Source of the DNA: Sodiomyces alkalinus F11
Lineage: Eukaryota; Ascomycota; Sordariomycetes; Glomerellales; Plectosphaerellaceae
DNA: 64,000 nucleotides
Reading direction: 5' to 3'
Assembly (NCBI RefSeq): GCF_003711515.1
Contig: NW_021167080.1
Location: forward strand, 3,974,381 to 4,038,380
Shown: positions 46,265-57,898 of the stretch, in pieces
Position numbering within the stretch: the first letter of the stretch is position 1
Layout of the letters: every line of letters begins with the position of its first letter
Translations under genes and position numbers: made by a program
Notes under the pieces: model-generated
The model's database searches: none
What the model was told of the DNA's origin: nothing
Seen by the model: only the letters and a program-made list of their open reading frames with translations

Positions 46265-48249
46265 AGGCCGACAAGATGATGGGTCGGGTCACGTTGTAGT
46301 TACATGTATGGTGGAGAGAAGGGCAGAGGAGGACGAAAGGCAGGCATCGTCAGTTGCCATGTATATTTGCAATGACATAACGCTAAGATTTTCCCTGATG
46401 TTTGCTTCCCGTCTCCAGCGAACAACATTCTTCCTCTGGTCCTTGTGAGTTCTAGTTTCCGGTGTTGCTCTCCCGAAAAGGATCTCGATGCCATTCTCGG
46501 TAGACACTAATACATGTGTAGAAAGTAGTGAGAACGACTTTGGTCCCAGATTCACGTATACTTTACACCTTTCCCTTGGTCTACATGCGTCCAACTCCAT
46601 CGTGCCAGTTCTTGTCGATAGCTTTTCTCCTTCTTCCTTTTTTCCCTTTGTTTCCTCCTTTCTTTTCGGTCTCTGTGTCTCTTCTCATACGAGGATGTTC
46701 GCCGGTTGAGTATCGTATTCCAACTCGACGTTGTTCCGAGGCTACAACTTCCACTGTTCGTCACAGTTGTGGCCACGCCAACTGGACCTGGAGATCGTTG
46801 GTATCGTACTCTTTATCGGGGCCCCGCGAGGAAGAACACTGCTCACCTCCTTCATCGACTTCAACGCCTGGGAATGCGACGGTAGATCCCTGCAAGCGGA
46901 ACCGGACTTGCTTCTTGGGCTTCTGATTCTGGTCTATCCCGCTATGAGGCCGCACGAGGCATGGCCGCAGGGACTGGGGTGGCTTCTTTGGTTCACCGGT
47001 GGCTGCACGTGTCTCGAGTGCGTCTGCTCGCACGGGACTACCTAGCAAGAGGCCGCGATCTTCTCTCCCGGCTTAAGAGAAGCATACGGTGTTAATGGGT
47101 GATAGTAAAAGGGAACGGGAGATGGTGTGACCCTCGGGCCAGGGTGGACGTACTCGGAGCCATTCTCAAGGATAATTCTGATAATGAGACAGACGGCATA
47201 TGTGATTTGTTGTAGATGCAGTCTCTGGGAGGGGTTGGGTCGTCGGTAACCGTCCAAACGTGTTAAACGTAGTTTCTGATGCCTCGGACTTGGTGTCGTA
47301 GGTGGTGAATGCGATGGGGTGGTCGTCTAAGAACTGTCGAGTTTGAAGCCTCTACTCTGACAAGGTTCCGCTTCTTTACTACGGATACGAATACAGCTAC
47401 GAAAGGTATGTTTAGTATTTTCTTCCTGCGGGGGAGACGCCGCGATTTGTGGAATTAATTACGACCGTGGCTTGAAGCTTCTGGTTCCTTACGCTTTGGA
47501 TGAGAGCCAGACGCCACTTTGGAAAGCCTCAACTCACCGACATTACGCATGTGAAATATATACGTAAAGAAAGCGAACAATAGGGATATGTATGAAACAT
47601 AGTTAACGGTTTGATATGTTTGATAGGTAAGTATATAAATGAGACGGTAGTAGTTAAACCGGTTTCCTGTGAGAACAAACATGAACTCATCGAAGGAGGG
47701 CGATGAAGCAGGACTCTGTTTTTATGGTTGCGTGTGGTTCGGACAGACACTTGTATCGGCCATCTGCCTATCAGGACGCCAACACTGAAAATGAGAGAGA
47801 CACCGAGAGGCGATTGCGAGATGATCAATGTTTAGAAAACGTCCCGCCAAGCTGCGTGCAATGACACCTCAAGGACCGGACCGCCGCCAGTAGCGTGTCA
47901 CTTGTTCAGTGATAAGTTGGCAATTTTAGGGGTAATTAATAATAAGGGTGGGAACATGAATTAACAAAAGGGAAAGGGACATCCTCTGACGGAATGCGTT
48001 CCACTCTGTATGCGTTCCAGTGGGGGTGGGGGGCATGGATGGTGAGCTTCAGTGATGGCCTACGTTCAGGGGTTGTCCTTGTCAAGTTGTCTCCTTCGAA
48101 GCCTGCACGCCAACCTTCTTCCGGACCGTTATCTGTGCCATAATTACTCACGCCGTAGGCTCTCGAGGGGATCTCGAGCCATATTCACGCGCCCAACTAT
48201 TGGACACCCGCAACGCGTCCAGTTACGGACACAGACCCGTCGAAAAGCC
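46265..48249. other. Intergenic region upstream of O-methyltransferase
   Basis: About 2 kb with only short open frames (up to about 132 codons) and no recognised motif. A TTCCTTTTTTCCC-type pyrimidine patch is at 46625-46660. The open frame continuing upstream of the methyltransferase ATG, from 48055, is discussed separately. Confidence 0.55.
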
Positions 48250-49820
48250 ATGAGCACCCCAGCCCAAGAGTCCGACGGAGGAGACATGCTCGAGAAACTC
48301 CACCTCCTCACACCCGAGCTGCTGAATTCCATCACGGCGTACTCTGCGGCGACGTCCTCGAAAACACCGGCGCACGGAGACGACGCCGACCGCGTGGAAA
48401 CCGAGCGCCGGGAGCGGATCGTGGAGGCGGCGCAGGCCATCGTGGACGCAGCGAGGCCTCCGCAGCCCGAGTGGATGAACCAGTCGACGGCGGGAGCCGA
48501 GTTCGTCGCCCTCCGGCTGTTTATCGAATGGGGCGCTTTTGAAGTCATCCCCGTCGAGGGGAGCATCTCGTATGAGGATCTGGCGCACGAGATGGACGCC
48601 GAGGTGCAGCTTCTCAGTAAGTTCAAGTTGAAACGCGGAAAGTTCTCACCTTTGCCTTTGTAGCTGGGGGGGCGGGGGCGGGCGTGAAAGAGTTGAGGGA
48701 AAAGACTGATGGGGAGAGCGAAACGAACACAGCTCGGCTGGCGTGGTTGATGGTCTCGAGCGGCTTGCTGGAACAGGTGGGAGAGGACCGAGTGAGACAT
48801 ACGCCCAAGTCGAGACAGCTTACCGAGAGCGTCCCGCTCAGGAGCATGTGGCAGCTCATGTACGTCGGAAGAAGCAGGACCTCAACTTTCTCTCGGGACC
48901 GAGCCGGCTAACATGCACTGGTAAACACATAGGTTCGACAACTCCTTCACATCATCGGCCTCCCTCCCGCGCTACTTCCGCACCTACGGCCGCAGGGAGC
49001 CCAAGGGCCTCACCCACATCCCCTTCACCTTCGCGCACGGCGCCCCGGAGAAGAAGTTCTGGGACGTCCTCAACGCCGAGCCGGGCCGGATGCAGGTGTT
49101 CATGCACGCCATGACGGCCATCGACAAGCAGGTGCCCCTCATGGGTCCCATCACGGGGCTGTACGACTTTGGCTGGGTCGCCGACGTGGTGGCGGACGAG
49201 AAGAAGAAGAGTAGTTCTTCGGACCACAACCGGCCGCTGCTCGTCGACGTGGGCGGGGGCAAGGGACACTGCATCAAGGCGTTCTGCGCGGGCGAGGACT
49301 CGCCTCTCTCGCAGGACCGGTGCGTCTTGCAGGACGTGGCGCCGGTGATTGAGGTTGTGCGGAGCGATGAGGCTTCTGGGCTGGCGGGGGTGACGCTTAT
49401 GGCGATTGATTTTCACGTTGAGCAGCCCGTCAAAGGTGCGTTTACTGGACTGTGCATTGAGAGCAGGGTTCTTTGCTGATTGATTTTTCTTCCCTTCCTT
49501 TTTAAACAGGCGCCTTGATCTACTACATCAGACACTGCCTGCACAACTACGACGACGACACGGTGGTGGGCATCATGAAGCGCACCGCCGAGGCCATGGC
49601 GGACGACAGCAGGCTTCTGGTGGCCGAGTATGTCATGTCCAACCCCCCCAGCCGGTTTTCCATCTGGATGGACTTTATCATGATGATGTCGGGCGGCAAA
49701 GAGAGGACGGCAGCACTATGGGAGGAGGTGGGCTCTCGGGCCGGCTTACGGCTGGTGGCTTTCCATGGCATTGAGGTGTCTTTGGATGGGCATGCAGTCA
49801 TCGAATTTGCCAAGCGGTGA
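48250..49820 (+). CDS. SAM-dependent O-methyltransferase, COMT-like (fungal natural-product type), four exons
   Basis: Class I methyltransferase of the plant COMT-like O-methyltransferase family, moving a methyl group from S-adenosylmethionine to a phenolic or enolic hydroxyl. Exons are 48250-48616, 48733-48859, 48933-49435 and 49510-49820, giving 435 residues. The N-terminal part (about 1-165) is the winged-helix dimerisation domain (EFVALRLFIEWGAFEVIP, RLAWLMVSSGLLEQ). Motif I is VDVGGGKG at 269-276. RCVLQDVAPVIE is motif II, and His344 in IRHCLHNYDDD is the probable catalytic base. ADDSRLLVAEYV and AGLRLVAFHGI close the fold. Such enzymes usually decorate polyketides or other secondary metabolites; the substrate is unknown. 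The upstream frame is open to an ATG at 48055. Confidence 0.92.
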
Positions 49821-51056
49821 TGTGGACATACGAAGGGCGGAAGCAAGAGAATGGAAAAGAAATTATATCAAAATATCTTTCAGGATAAGGATTACCCCTG
49901 CGCCGGGTCATACCGGTACTACCAGGTGAGAAATTATACAACGTACTCAATATGAGACAAATCTAAGCCCGTGGCCATGGCATCGGGTTGGCCCTGACGA
50001 ACAAACCGTCTCCTGGGGTCCTCGGGACGGAGTGGAAGGGAAAGGAAGAGAAGAAAGTGCAGAAAAGGGGGGGGGAAAGGGGGCGGGAAGAGGAGAGTGG
50101 AGATGATCTGGGCCCCTCGACCCCAGCCCCTTACCCATCGCCTATACCAGAACGACCCTAGCCCCTATTTCGGGTATGGCCTCTTCGGCCTTGGCTCCGG
50201 GTTATGGAAACACCCGATGCTGATTTGGGAAAATCGGTAACCACCGAGTGTGTGGTTGGTCACACAGATCGGTTCCCAGTATCTAACTATTCCGTATATT
50301 TTGTATTTGTGTGTTTTCCAAAGAGCATAGTTCTTGGGGGAAAGGGAAGGGGAAGCAGTGTTGGACCAGGGGTCTCATGGATGATGATCCTGGCTTGACT
50401 GCATCGTCTGTCGTGGTATGAGACTGAATCCCGACCTCACCCAGGTCCCACCCTGAGCCCCTCCTCATCCTTGTTTTGTTCTGCACAAAGCCATGGGGTC
50501 CAGGAGACGGCCCGTCACATGTTGATAGGGACGATTTATGTAATAAACGATCCGGCATGCCCACTGAGGGAACACGACGAAAGGCTTGGAGAACTACGGA
50601 GCACAACGTACGAAGGAGTGGTGGTGCATTCTGCATGGCGCATGCCTACATATGCCGTTGGTTGCAACTTGCATCCACGGAGAACGAGTTCCAAGTTTCC
50701 ACTGCAGGTTTCTACTCCATCCAACGCCATGCCACGCTGGACCAGTCTACCAAGCGCTTGGGTTTGGCTACCGTCTACGGCCTACAGTAGTAATAGCTTG
50801 AGCAGTAATAGCTGTAATATACCTAAGAGAATAGCATGGACGCAAGGGTGGGTGCATGTGGGCAACGCCGTGCCGCCACTTTCGCGCTCCGCTCTCTGCC
50901 GCCGGCCATCGTCGTCCTCGACCTCGTCCTCGTCTTCGTTCTTGTCCCCTTCGCTATAACCTTCGCCATAACCTGCCCACTAACCCCACTGATTGTGACT
51001 GTACTCTGTGCCTCCTCTGCACAAGTCAAAAGCTCGGACAGTCCGGGGGAATCGAG
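49821..51056. other. Intergenic region, O-methyltransferase / flavin monooxygenase
   Basis: About 1.24 kb. No separate gene. Contains TACAACGTAC at 49937-49946 and a GA-rich patch at 50036-50100. The frame of the downstream monooxygenase is open to 50856, but without an in-frame feature worth including. Confidence 0.55.
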
Positions 51057-53229
51057 ATGCGCGTAGCAGTCATCGGCGGTGGGCCTTCAGGCCTCGTCAC
51101 CCTCAAATACCTATCCCAAGCCGGCGACTTCTTCCCCGGGACGCACATCGAGGCCAAGCTCTTCGAGGCCGCCTCCCAGATAGGCGGCATCTTCTACCAC
51201 CACGTCTACGAAGACGCCGAGCTGGTCTCGTCCAAGTTCCTAACCTCCTTCTCCGACTTCCGCCCCAGGCGAGACGACCCGGACTTCCTCTCCGCCGAGC
51301 GTTACCTCGAGTACCTCAACCAGTACGCCTCGGCTTTCGACCTCTGGCCGCATATTCACCTGTCGACCCGCGTCCTGTCCGTACGGCGAGGGGGCGACGT
51401 GGCGGAGGCGAGCGGCCATGTGGTCACGTACAGGACCCCCGAGGGGGAGGAGGTCGAATGGGAGTGCGATGCCGTGGCTGTCTGCTCCGGGCTGCATCAA
51501 GTTCCTAACATCCCGGACCTCCCCGGCGTCGAGAACGTCCCTGTGGTGATGCATTCGGCGGATTTCAAGAGCCGCGAGCAGTTTGGCGTCGACAAGACGG
51601 TCCTGGTCCTCGGGTGCGGAGAGACGAGCTTTGATATCGCTGCGCTGGCTATTCGGTCGCCGACGAAGAGGGTTGTCCTATGTCACCGTAATGGATGGCT
51701 TGCTGCACCCAAGGTGAGTTTATGTTGCCTTTCCCTCCTCTCTTGTTGTCTCGTCTTCTCGTCACATGCACTTACCAACAGCACATCCATGGATAACTGC
51801 AGAAACTGGCCAACACCAGGTTCTTGCCCAAGATCTGGAAACCCCCCAAAGACGCCCCCACCTATTTGCCCGAATCGCCTCCCGTCGACGTGAGCCACCT
51901 CTCGCTCTTCGATACCATGTACGTCCACCCCATCGTCCGGGACTCCATGATCGTCTGGGACCATTACGACAAGGTGGCCGTCGGTAGTGCCTGGATATCG
52001 ACCGGAGCACCCCACGGCTTCGACCAGTTCATCGGCGCCGTACCCCCCGAGAAGTTCCACGCCTCGCGGCTCTTCTTCAACAAGGCCTGGCCCAACGTAA
52101 ACAAACACGTCACACCCCCCTGGCGTCCCAGAGGCCCCAAACCCCTACCAGACAGGATCCGGGAATATATCCTCCACACCCCCGTCGAGGACTCGGACAA
52201 GATCATCGACCTGGCGCCGTTCCCATCCCACATCGACCCCTCAGGCGTAGCCCACTTCCAAGACAACGGCCGGGAAGAATACCACTCGATCAAGAACCAA
52301 CTCATAAAGCCCGACGTCCTCATCTTCGCCACGGGCTACCTGCAGAGCTTCCCCTTCCTCCCACCCCCCGCCAACCAGGGCCGCAAGCCGTACCCGCTCG
52401 CCCACGACACCGACGTCCGCGCCATCTGGAAACGCGACGACCCCACCGTGGCCTTCATCGGCTTCGTGCGCCCCGGCTTCGGCGCCATCCCCCCGCTGTC
52501 GGAGCTGCAGGCCATGCTCTGGATCGCCCACCTCCTGGGCCGCGTCCGGAAGCCCTTGCTGCCGGAGGACGAGTGGCATTACCGCCTCATCGCCCCGCCG
52601 GCCGCGCGCCTCGGCTACGGCGTGGAGCACGATAGCTACGCGTACCAGCTCGCCCTCGATATGGATGCCGCGCCGAGCTTCACGCAGGTGGTCCGGCTGG
52701 GGTTCGCGCATGCGGCGAGGAGGCCGTTTTGGCGGCTTCCGTGGATCTGGGCGGCTGCGCCGAACTTTACGGTCAAGTTCCGCCTCGTGGGGCCGTGGGC
52801 GTGGCCCGGTGCCGTGCAGGTCATGACGGAGGATTTGTGGGAGGTCATTACGAGGAGGAAGGGTGTGTTCAGTGAGTCTCCCCGTCTTTGGGTCCTCAGG
52901 GGATGCGATGGACAGGGGATGCGACGGATACTAACGGCAAACGTCAACGTCTAGGTAATTTCACACTGGCCGTCATACCCATGATCCAACTGGGCTTAGC
53001 GAGCGCTTACTACCTTGTATACGCCCGGGTCAACGGCTTTCTCTCGCGCTGCGGACTGGCGAAGCCTTTCCAGCCGGTTAACGAGCCCAAGAGGCAGTTT
53101 GAGGAGCTGGCCAGGAAGGCGAAGGCCATGGAAGCTGAAAAGATGAACGGGACCAAGAAGAGCACAACAACCGACGGGACGACAGTCGATGATATCAAGA
53201 GCGAACCTGCGGCAACGATGAACCATTGA
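51057..53229 (+). CDS. Flavin-containing monooxygenase (FMO type), three exons
   Basis: FAD- and NADPH-dependent oxygenase of the class B FMO/N-hydroxylating group. Exons are 51057-51713, 51803-52871 and 52955-53229, giving 666 residues. The FAD-binding Rossmann motif VIGGGPSG begins at residue 5, which fixes the start at 51057. ASQIGGIFYHHVY and FSDFRPRRDDPDFLS follow. The NADPH-binding loop is VLVLGCGETSFDIAAL, preceded by the HSADF part of the FMO fingerprint. FATGYLQSFPF is the C-terminal ATG-type motif. Exon 3 begins with a hydrophobic stretch (LAVIPMIQLGLASAYYLVYA) that may anchor the protein in a membrane, then a Lys/Glu/Thr-rich tail, so it is longer than most FMOs. Same strand as the O-methyltransferase and convergent with the LaeA-like gene. 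Confidence 0.92.
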
Positions 53230-53497
53230 ACTGGGGTGGGCTGGGCATATGGAGGACTCTTCACGAACTCATGAGACATGACAATACAGCGGCCGCGTCC
53301 AAGCTGACTAGAATGCCCCCCGTTACCCCTTAATATAAGATGGTATATGTCCCTGTGATACCCCTACTCCGACCCCTTTTCGCTACCAATATCCGAATAA
53401 CCAAACCACCCAGTAAGACACAGACACGTTGTTCCACCTGTTGATTCCATCCAACTCCTACCCTCCCAACGAGGAACCTTTGACCCTGGTTCTAACG

Positions 53498-55105
53498 CTA
53501 TTGCAACGGTTTCTTGGCTGTGATGAATGTGCTGCAACAGATGATCAGTATATGCGAGGGGACAGTACAGTACAGGCTGTACAGCCAGCCCCTGAGCAAG
53601 CCATACATACTTGGTGAAGGAAAGGGGGGTCGACTTACACCTTCACATAGGCTTGGAACGAGGCATTCCGAACGCCGCGTTGGATCCTCTCCAGCAAATT
53701 CCGCGCCCGACTTTCCGGTAGGCCTCCCTTGCCAAACAGCGCCAGCGTATAGTTTTCCATTCCTACCATCGGTCAGCACTCGTGCTCAAGCGGGAAGGGG
53801 GAAGAAAGGTGGGAATGGGGCACACTGACCATACTCCATCATCTGTGCAACCAAAGCCCCCTTGCGCCTCATCTTCTCGTCCCCGCCAACAGGCCGAATG
53901 GGGACCAAGTCGGACATCTCGACAATCTTCTCGAAGCCGACGTCGCGCAGCCACCTGCGGACCTTGGGGGTGGGATCAAAGTCCACGCCCAGCTGCTCGG
54001 AGAAGTGCTTGATGTAAATCTCCATCTCGCGACACGCGCGGGCGGCATCGTCCGCCGCCTCCTCCCCCTCCAGCCTCAACCGCTCCAGCTCCGCCTCCAC
54101 CGCCGCCGTCGCCGCATTCGCCGTCGTCGCCGTCGTCGCCGCATTCGCCGCATCCGAGGACCCCGCGCCCTCTCGTCCAGACGACGACGCCTTCTCCGGA
54201 CGAAAACTGAACAGCGGCCGATCCAGGTCCTCCTCGTCGTTCGCGCTGTCCTCGAAATGGAACCACCGCGGCCGCACCTCCGCCACCTCGATCTGACCCC
54301 CGGGCCGCAAGTGGCGGAGCGCCTGGGCGTACAGGGCGCGGAAGTCCCTCACGCCGCCGCCGACCAGGTTCCGCACGTGGACAAAGTCGAGACCCTCCCT
54401 ACCACTCCCACCACCACTCCCACTCTCACCGCCTTCGCCTTCGCCTTCGCTTCCTTCACCGTCATTCGCCCCCCGTGCCTCTTTCTCGCCGTCTCCCTCC
54501 CCCTCCCCCTCGCCCTCCCCCGGAGGCCAGGGCTCCGCGGCATCGACAATCTCGAAAACCACATTGGGGGGCACGGCGGTGGGGAGCAGCGCGGCGGAGA
54601 GGTCGACGGCGCGGATGCGGGCGAGCGGGTAGCGCTGGGCCATTTCGACGGCCCAGACGCCGGAGCCGGCGCCGACGTCGAGGATGGCGAGCGGGCGGGT
54701 CGGGTCGAGGGGCGCGCGGGTGAGGTGGCCGTCCAGGCAGGCCTTGAAGAGGTTGTGCTGGATGTCGAGGCGGGCGCGCTCGGATTCGTCGTTGGGCATG
54801 AGGATGCGGCCGCTTCCGTGGTAGGTGTGGCCGTAGGCGTGGATCGGGGGGGGTTCGTCGTCGGTGGAGACGGAGGAGAAGTCGTTGTCGTTGTCGTCTC
54901 TGTCTTCGTCGCGTTCGTCCTCTTCATCGTCCTCCTCTTCGTCGCTTTCGTCATTTGCTTGTTCGCTTCGAGACGATCTTGTCGGCCTACTAGGACGGCC
55001 CCTCCTGTTGTCCGCTGCCTGAGCCGGCGCATTGGTTATCGAATAGGCCGCCCGATCGCCTTGCGACAGCCGGGCGGCCGTGCCCCTCCGCTCTTCGTTG
55101 ACCAT
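53498..55105 (-). CDS. LaeA-like SAM-dependent methyltransferase, three exons
   Basis: Class I methyltransferase of the fungal LaeA/UMTA-like group; most members have no known substrate, and LaeA itself is a nuclear regulator of secondary metabolism. Exons are 55105-53830, 53762-53639 and 53531-53498, giving 477 residues. The last exon carries only 11 codons (end TFITAKKPLQ), but the phases match and it replaces a frame that would otherwise run on. Residues 1-85 are acidic and disordered. IHAYGHTYHGSGRILMPND and ERARLDIQHNLF are group-typical entries. Motif I is ILDVGAGSGVWA (141-152), followed by AVDLS. A Gly/Glu-rich insert (196-238) lies just before LDFVHVRNLVGG. RHLRPGGQIEVAEV is the post-II motif. 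A second Ala/Thr-rich insert is near 310-335. The end YTLALFGKGGLPESRARNLL closes the fold. Confidence 0.87.
54425..54520 (-). repeat. GGCGAG-type repeat encoding Gly/Glu insert
   Basis: GAGGGCGAGGGG and GGCGAAGGCGAAGGC hexamers within exon 1 of the LaeA-like gene encode the Gly-Glu tract at residues about 196-238. The tract interrupts the Rossmann fold between the acidic loop and the next strand. Confidence 0.85.
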
Positions 55106-55940
55106 TCCTGCCCACCTTTTGCTCGCCTCCTCGAGTTGGCGTCGCAGTTCCCAGCTTCCTACCCCAAGGCGTCGTGACGAACCCTTGGAGGGTCGTTATC
55201 GGAAGATCCCCTCCCCTTTTCACACACCCTCGGCCTTTAAGAAGCGACGGAGAGAAAGGCTGACGGGGCTCCGGGCGAGAGATGCGATCCGGTTGGGGTC
55301 GATTTTTTCTTCCGATTTTTTTTCCTTTTTTTTTTTTTTCCCTTTCTCGGGAGTTTAGAGGACCCCGTAGGGGGTCACGCAAAGCCGCTGACGGATCTGG
55401 TGTTAGTGTCGTTTGGTCACGTCAGGTCACTGTTGGTCTCAGTCCTCCGTACAGAGGAGATGGTCCCCCCTGAGTGAACGGTTCGGTAGAAGGGGCGCCA
55501 AGAGGTCAGAGGCCCCTCCGAGTCAAAGAAAGACGGCGACGCCGGACTCGAAATTGGGCGCTAAACGAGACCGGTCAGTAACGGTTCGACGTCAGTGAAG
55601 GCAAAAAAAAAAAGGGGGGGGGGGGATAAATAGGAGAGGACCGCCCGAGGACATCAGTGTTACAATACAAGAGCCGGGAGAATAGCGCATGTGAGCCGTC
55701 TCAGCACGAGACCCTGGGGAGTTCATCACTTACAAACCGAAGCCTCGTCTTTGGATACGAAATTGAACCCCACAGCGCAGCCGCAGTCGGAGCACTGAGA
55801 GGAAAAGTCGCAGATGAAGCACACCCCAAAGGAGAAAATGACGAATCGAGGGGGGGAAGGGTCTTTTCTTCTTAACGGATTTTACAGATCAATTATACGA
55901 GGAAAAGGGACGAGACGAAGAGCGGCATAAGAGTAGGATT

Positions 55941-55961
55941 GGGATCGGGATCGGGATAGGG
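55941..55961 (+). repeat. Four-tract G run (GGGATC)2 GGGATA GGG
   Basis: Four GGG runs at 55941, 55947, 55953 and 55959 with exact three-base loops, directly followed by GTTAGAGTTAGAGTT. The pattern meets the usual G-quadruplex rule and the flank resembles degenerate telomere repeat. Confidence 0.85.
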
Positions 55962-57550
55962 TTAGAGTTAGAGTTGAGAGCGATGGATGGGTAAATGGGC
56001 CACAGCCCCCATCTTTGTACACATGTCATTCGTTATTCTTCAGCCGGGCAGGGCCTTTTCAGTCGGTGAGTTTCTCATAGGAGGATGAATGGTCTTGGTG
56101 GTGCCCGAGTTTGCGGATGGCAGAATTGTCAACGAAATGTCCGTCTGCGGCGACGGCACTCTCCGAGCTCGCAGCCCTCGCAGCCCTCGCGGCCCCCAAG
56201 ACAAGACGCGGCGTCCATCCTTCGGGTGCAGGACGCAGCGATCGACGATGGGGGGGCAGACCTTTTTTGTCCTTTTTTTTTTTCCGGCTGGCAATAAATA
56301 TATTGCTCAACTATTTTAGGGGGGCTGCACCAAGTCGTAAATCGCTGCAGTGTAAAAGGGCCGTCGCGTCTGGCAACGACAAGCGAGGGCAAAGGTAAAC
56401 GACTGGATATGTCTGCAGAGAACAACCTTGGCAGAGAATAAGAGGGCCAACAAGCTCGGGTGGAAAGGGGTGGAAAGGGGTTGATGGGGCTGATGGGGCT
56501 GAACGGGGTTGGACCGGTCCTAACGTAACCGCATCGGAAGGGCTCCCCGGGCTTTTCATTGGAGCCGAGCCCTATTTGTTGACGGCGGAGTAAGCAACTG
56601 TTGAAGCGAGAAGAGAGAGTGAGAGCATGTGAGTGAGCGAGTTGGCGGTGGAGCGGTCCACTCCAGTGCCTGTATATGCGTGATGTGCGTGATATGCGTG
56701 TTGTGGTACTAGACAAGCGAGACAGGCCAGGGCGCATGTAATCAGAGGCATTATGCGAGTGATGTGAAGGGGCCAAGAGGGCGGAAAAGGAGGGAAACAA
56801 AGTTCTCGTTCGTCATATGCTTGTGAGTGGCTGACAACTAGACACATCACATCACATGGGCATTCTTCCAACTTGGTGAATGGGATTAATGAGCTATCAC
56901 AAGTATCGGACAGCAAGCAATCGACCTAATGGAGCGAACAACCAGCCCATGAACCAGGACGTTGGAAGTTGAGCATGGCATGGCATGGTATCAGGGGCTG
57001 ACGAGACGGACGGGTCTCTGATCTCTCCTCTCTTCATTTCACCACCCTCACTCTCACCACTCTCACTCACTCTTTAGGCGCTTGTACTATAGGTAAGGAA
57101 CTTGCAGTTATAGGGCACGGGAAATGCCTTGATTTCCGCAGTGGATATATAATACAGACAATACAGAAGAAAAGCAAGTTCATTATGAACTAAAATGGTC
57201 CTTATTTTTAGCTTACCAGCCCACGCGCACATATCTGCGGCGGTGAGACGTCAGTCCCATCATGCTCATGCCATGCGTCCAACCAAAGGGCCCAAACGCA
57301 TCGACTTACACGAGGGAGAGGGTCTCTCGCTCTCGGCTCAACTTGACCCCTGACCGATGCCTCTTTCAGCCCTCTCTTCCCATAGACTAACCCTTTCAAG
57401 TTTTCCACCCGCTCAGGGCCGAAGGTCACAGTTTGTCAGACTTGCAGACCAAAAAAGAAGAAGAAAAAGAAGAAAAAAAGGAGCTTGAGAAAAAAAGAAA
57501 AGAAAAAAGCGAGCTAATAGGAGGGTTGGTTGCAAGTTACATGGCGATCC

Positions 57551-57586
57551 TGCAGACTGCGGCAGACTGCGGCAGACTGCGGCAGA
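57551..57586 (+). repeat. GCAGACTGCG decamer repeat
   Basis: Three full head-to-tail copies of a GCAGACTGCG unit plus a partial one, in intergenic sequence. Confidence 0.85.
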
Positions 57587-57744
57587 GGGGGGAAGTGGGA
57601 GGGTGCGGACAACGCTGCAATGCGCCACCGAGACACGCGCAGACGGATTTAGATCAGATAACCGGACTTTGCTCCGTGATTTGTCCTTGCCATTGACACA
57701 TTGCATTCCCTCGACCATCCACCAGGCGAAACCAATCAAACAAA

Positions 57745-57790
57745 TAAAAAGTAAATGAAAATAAATGAACATAAATGAACATAAATAAAG
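57745..57790 (+). repeat. ATAAATGAAC-type AT-rich repeat
   Basis: Imperfect units AAATGAAAATAAATGAACATAA, repeated about four times; AT-rich and intergenic. Confidence 0.75.
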
Positions 57791-57868
57791 GTACGTACAA
57801 GTCTCGGACATCATGAGCGGCCCGACGGGTGGATCACTACCCGTCCCGTGCCCTGTGCTTTGCCGACA

Positions 57869-57898
57869 ACCACCACCACCACCACCACCACCACCACC
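57869..57898 (+). repeat. (ACC)10 trinucleotide tract
   Basis: Ten perfect ACC units followed by degenerate ACTAACACC copies; intergenic. Confidence 0.9.

Noticed and set aside
54005..55177. 390-codon plus-strand frame opposite the LaeA-like gene
   Set aside because: Arg/Val/Gly-rich shadow with no motif; the minus strand encodes a complete methyltransferase fold.
56129..56800. 223-codon minus-strand frame in the 4 kb gene-poor block
   Set aside because: No recognisable domain, low-complexity ends, and no in-phase splice partners found.
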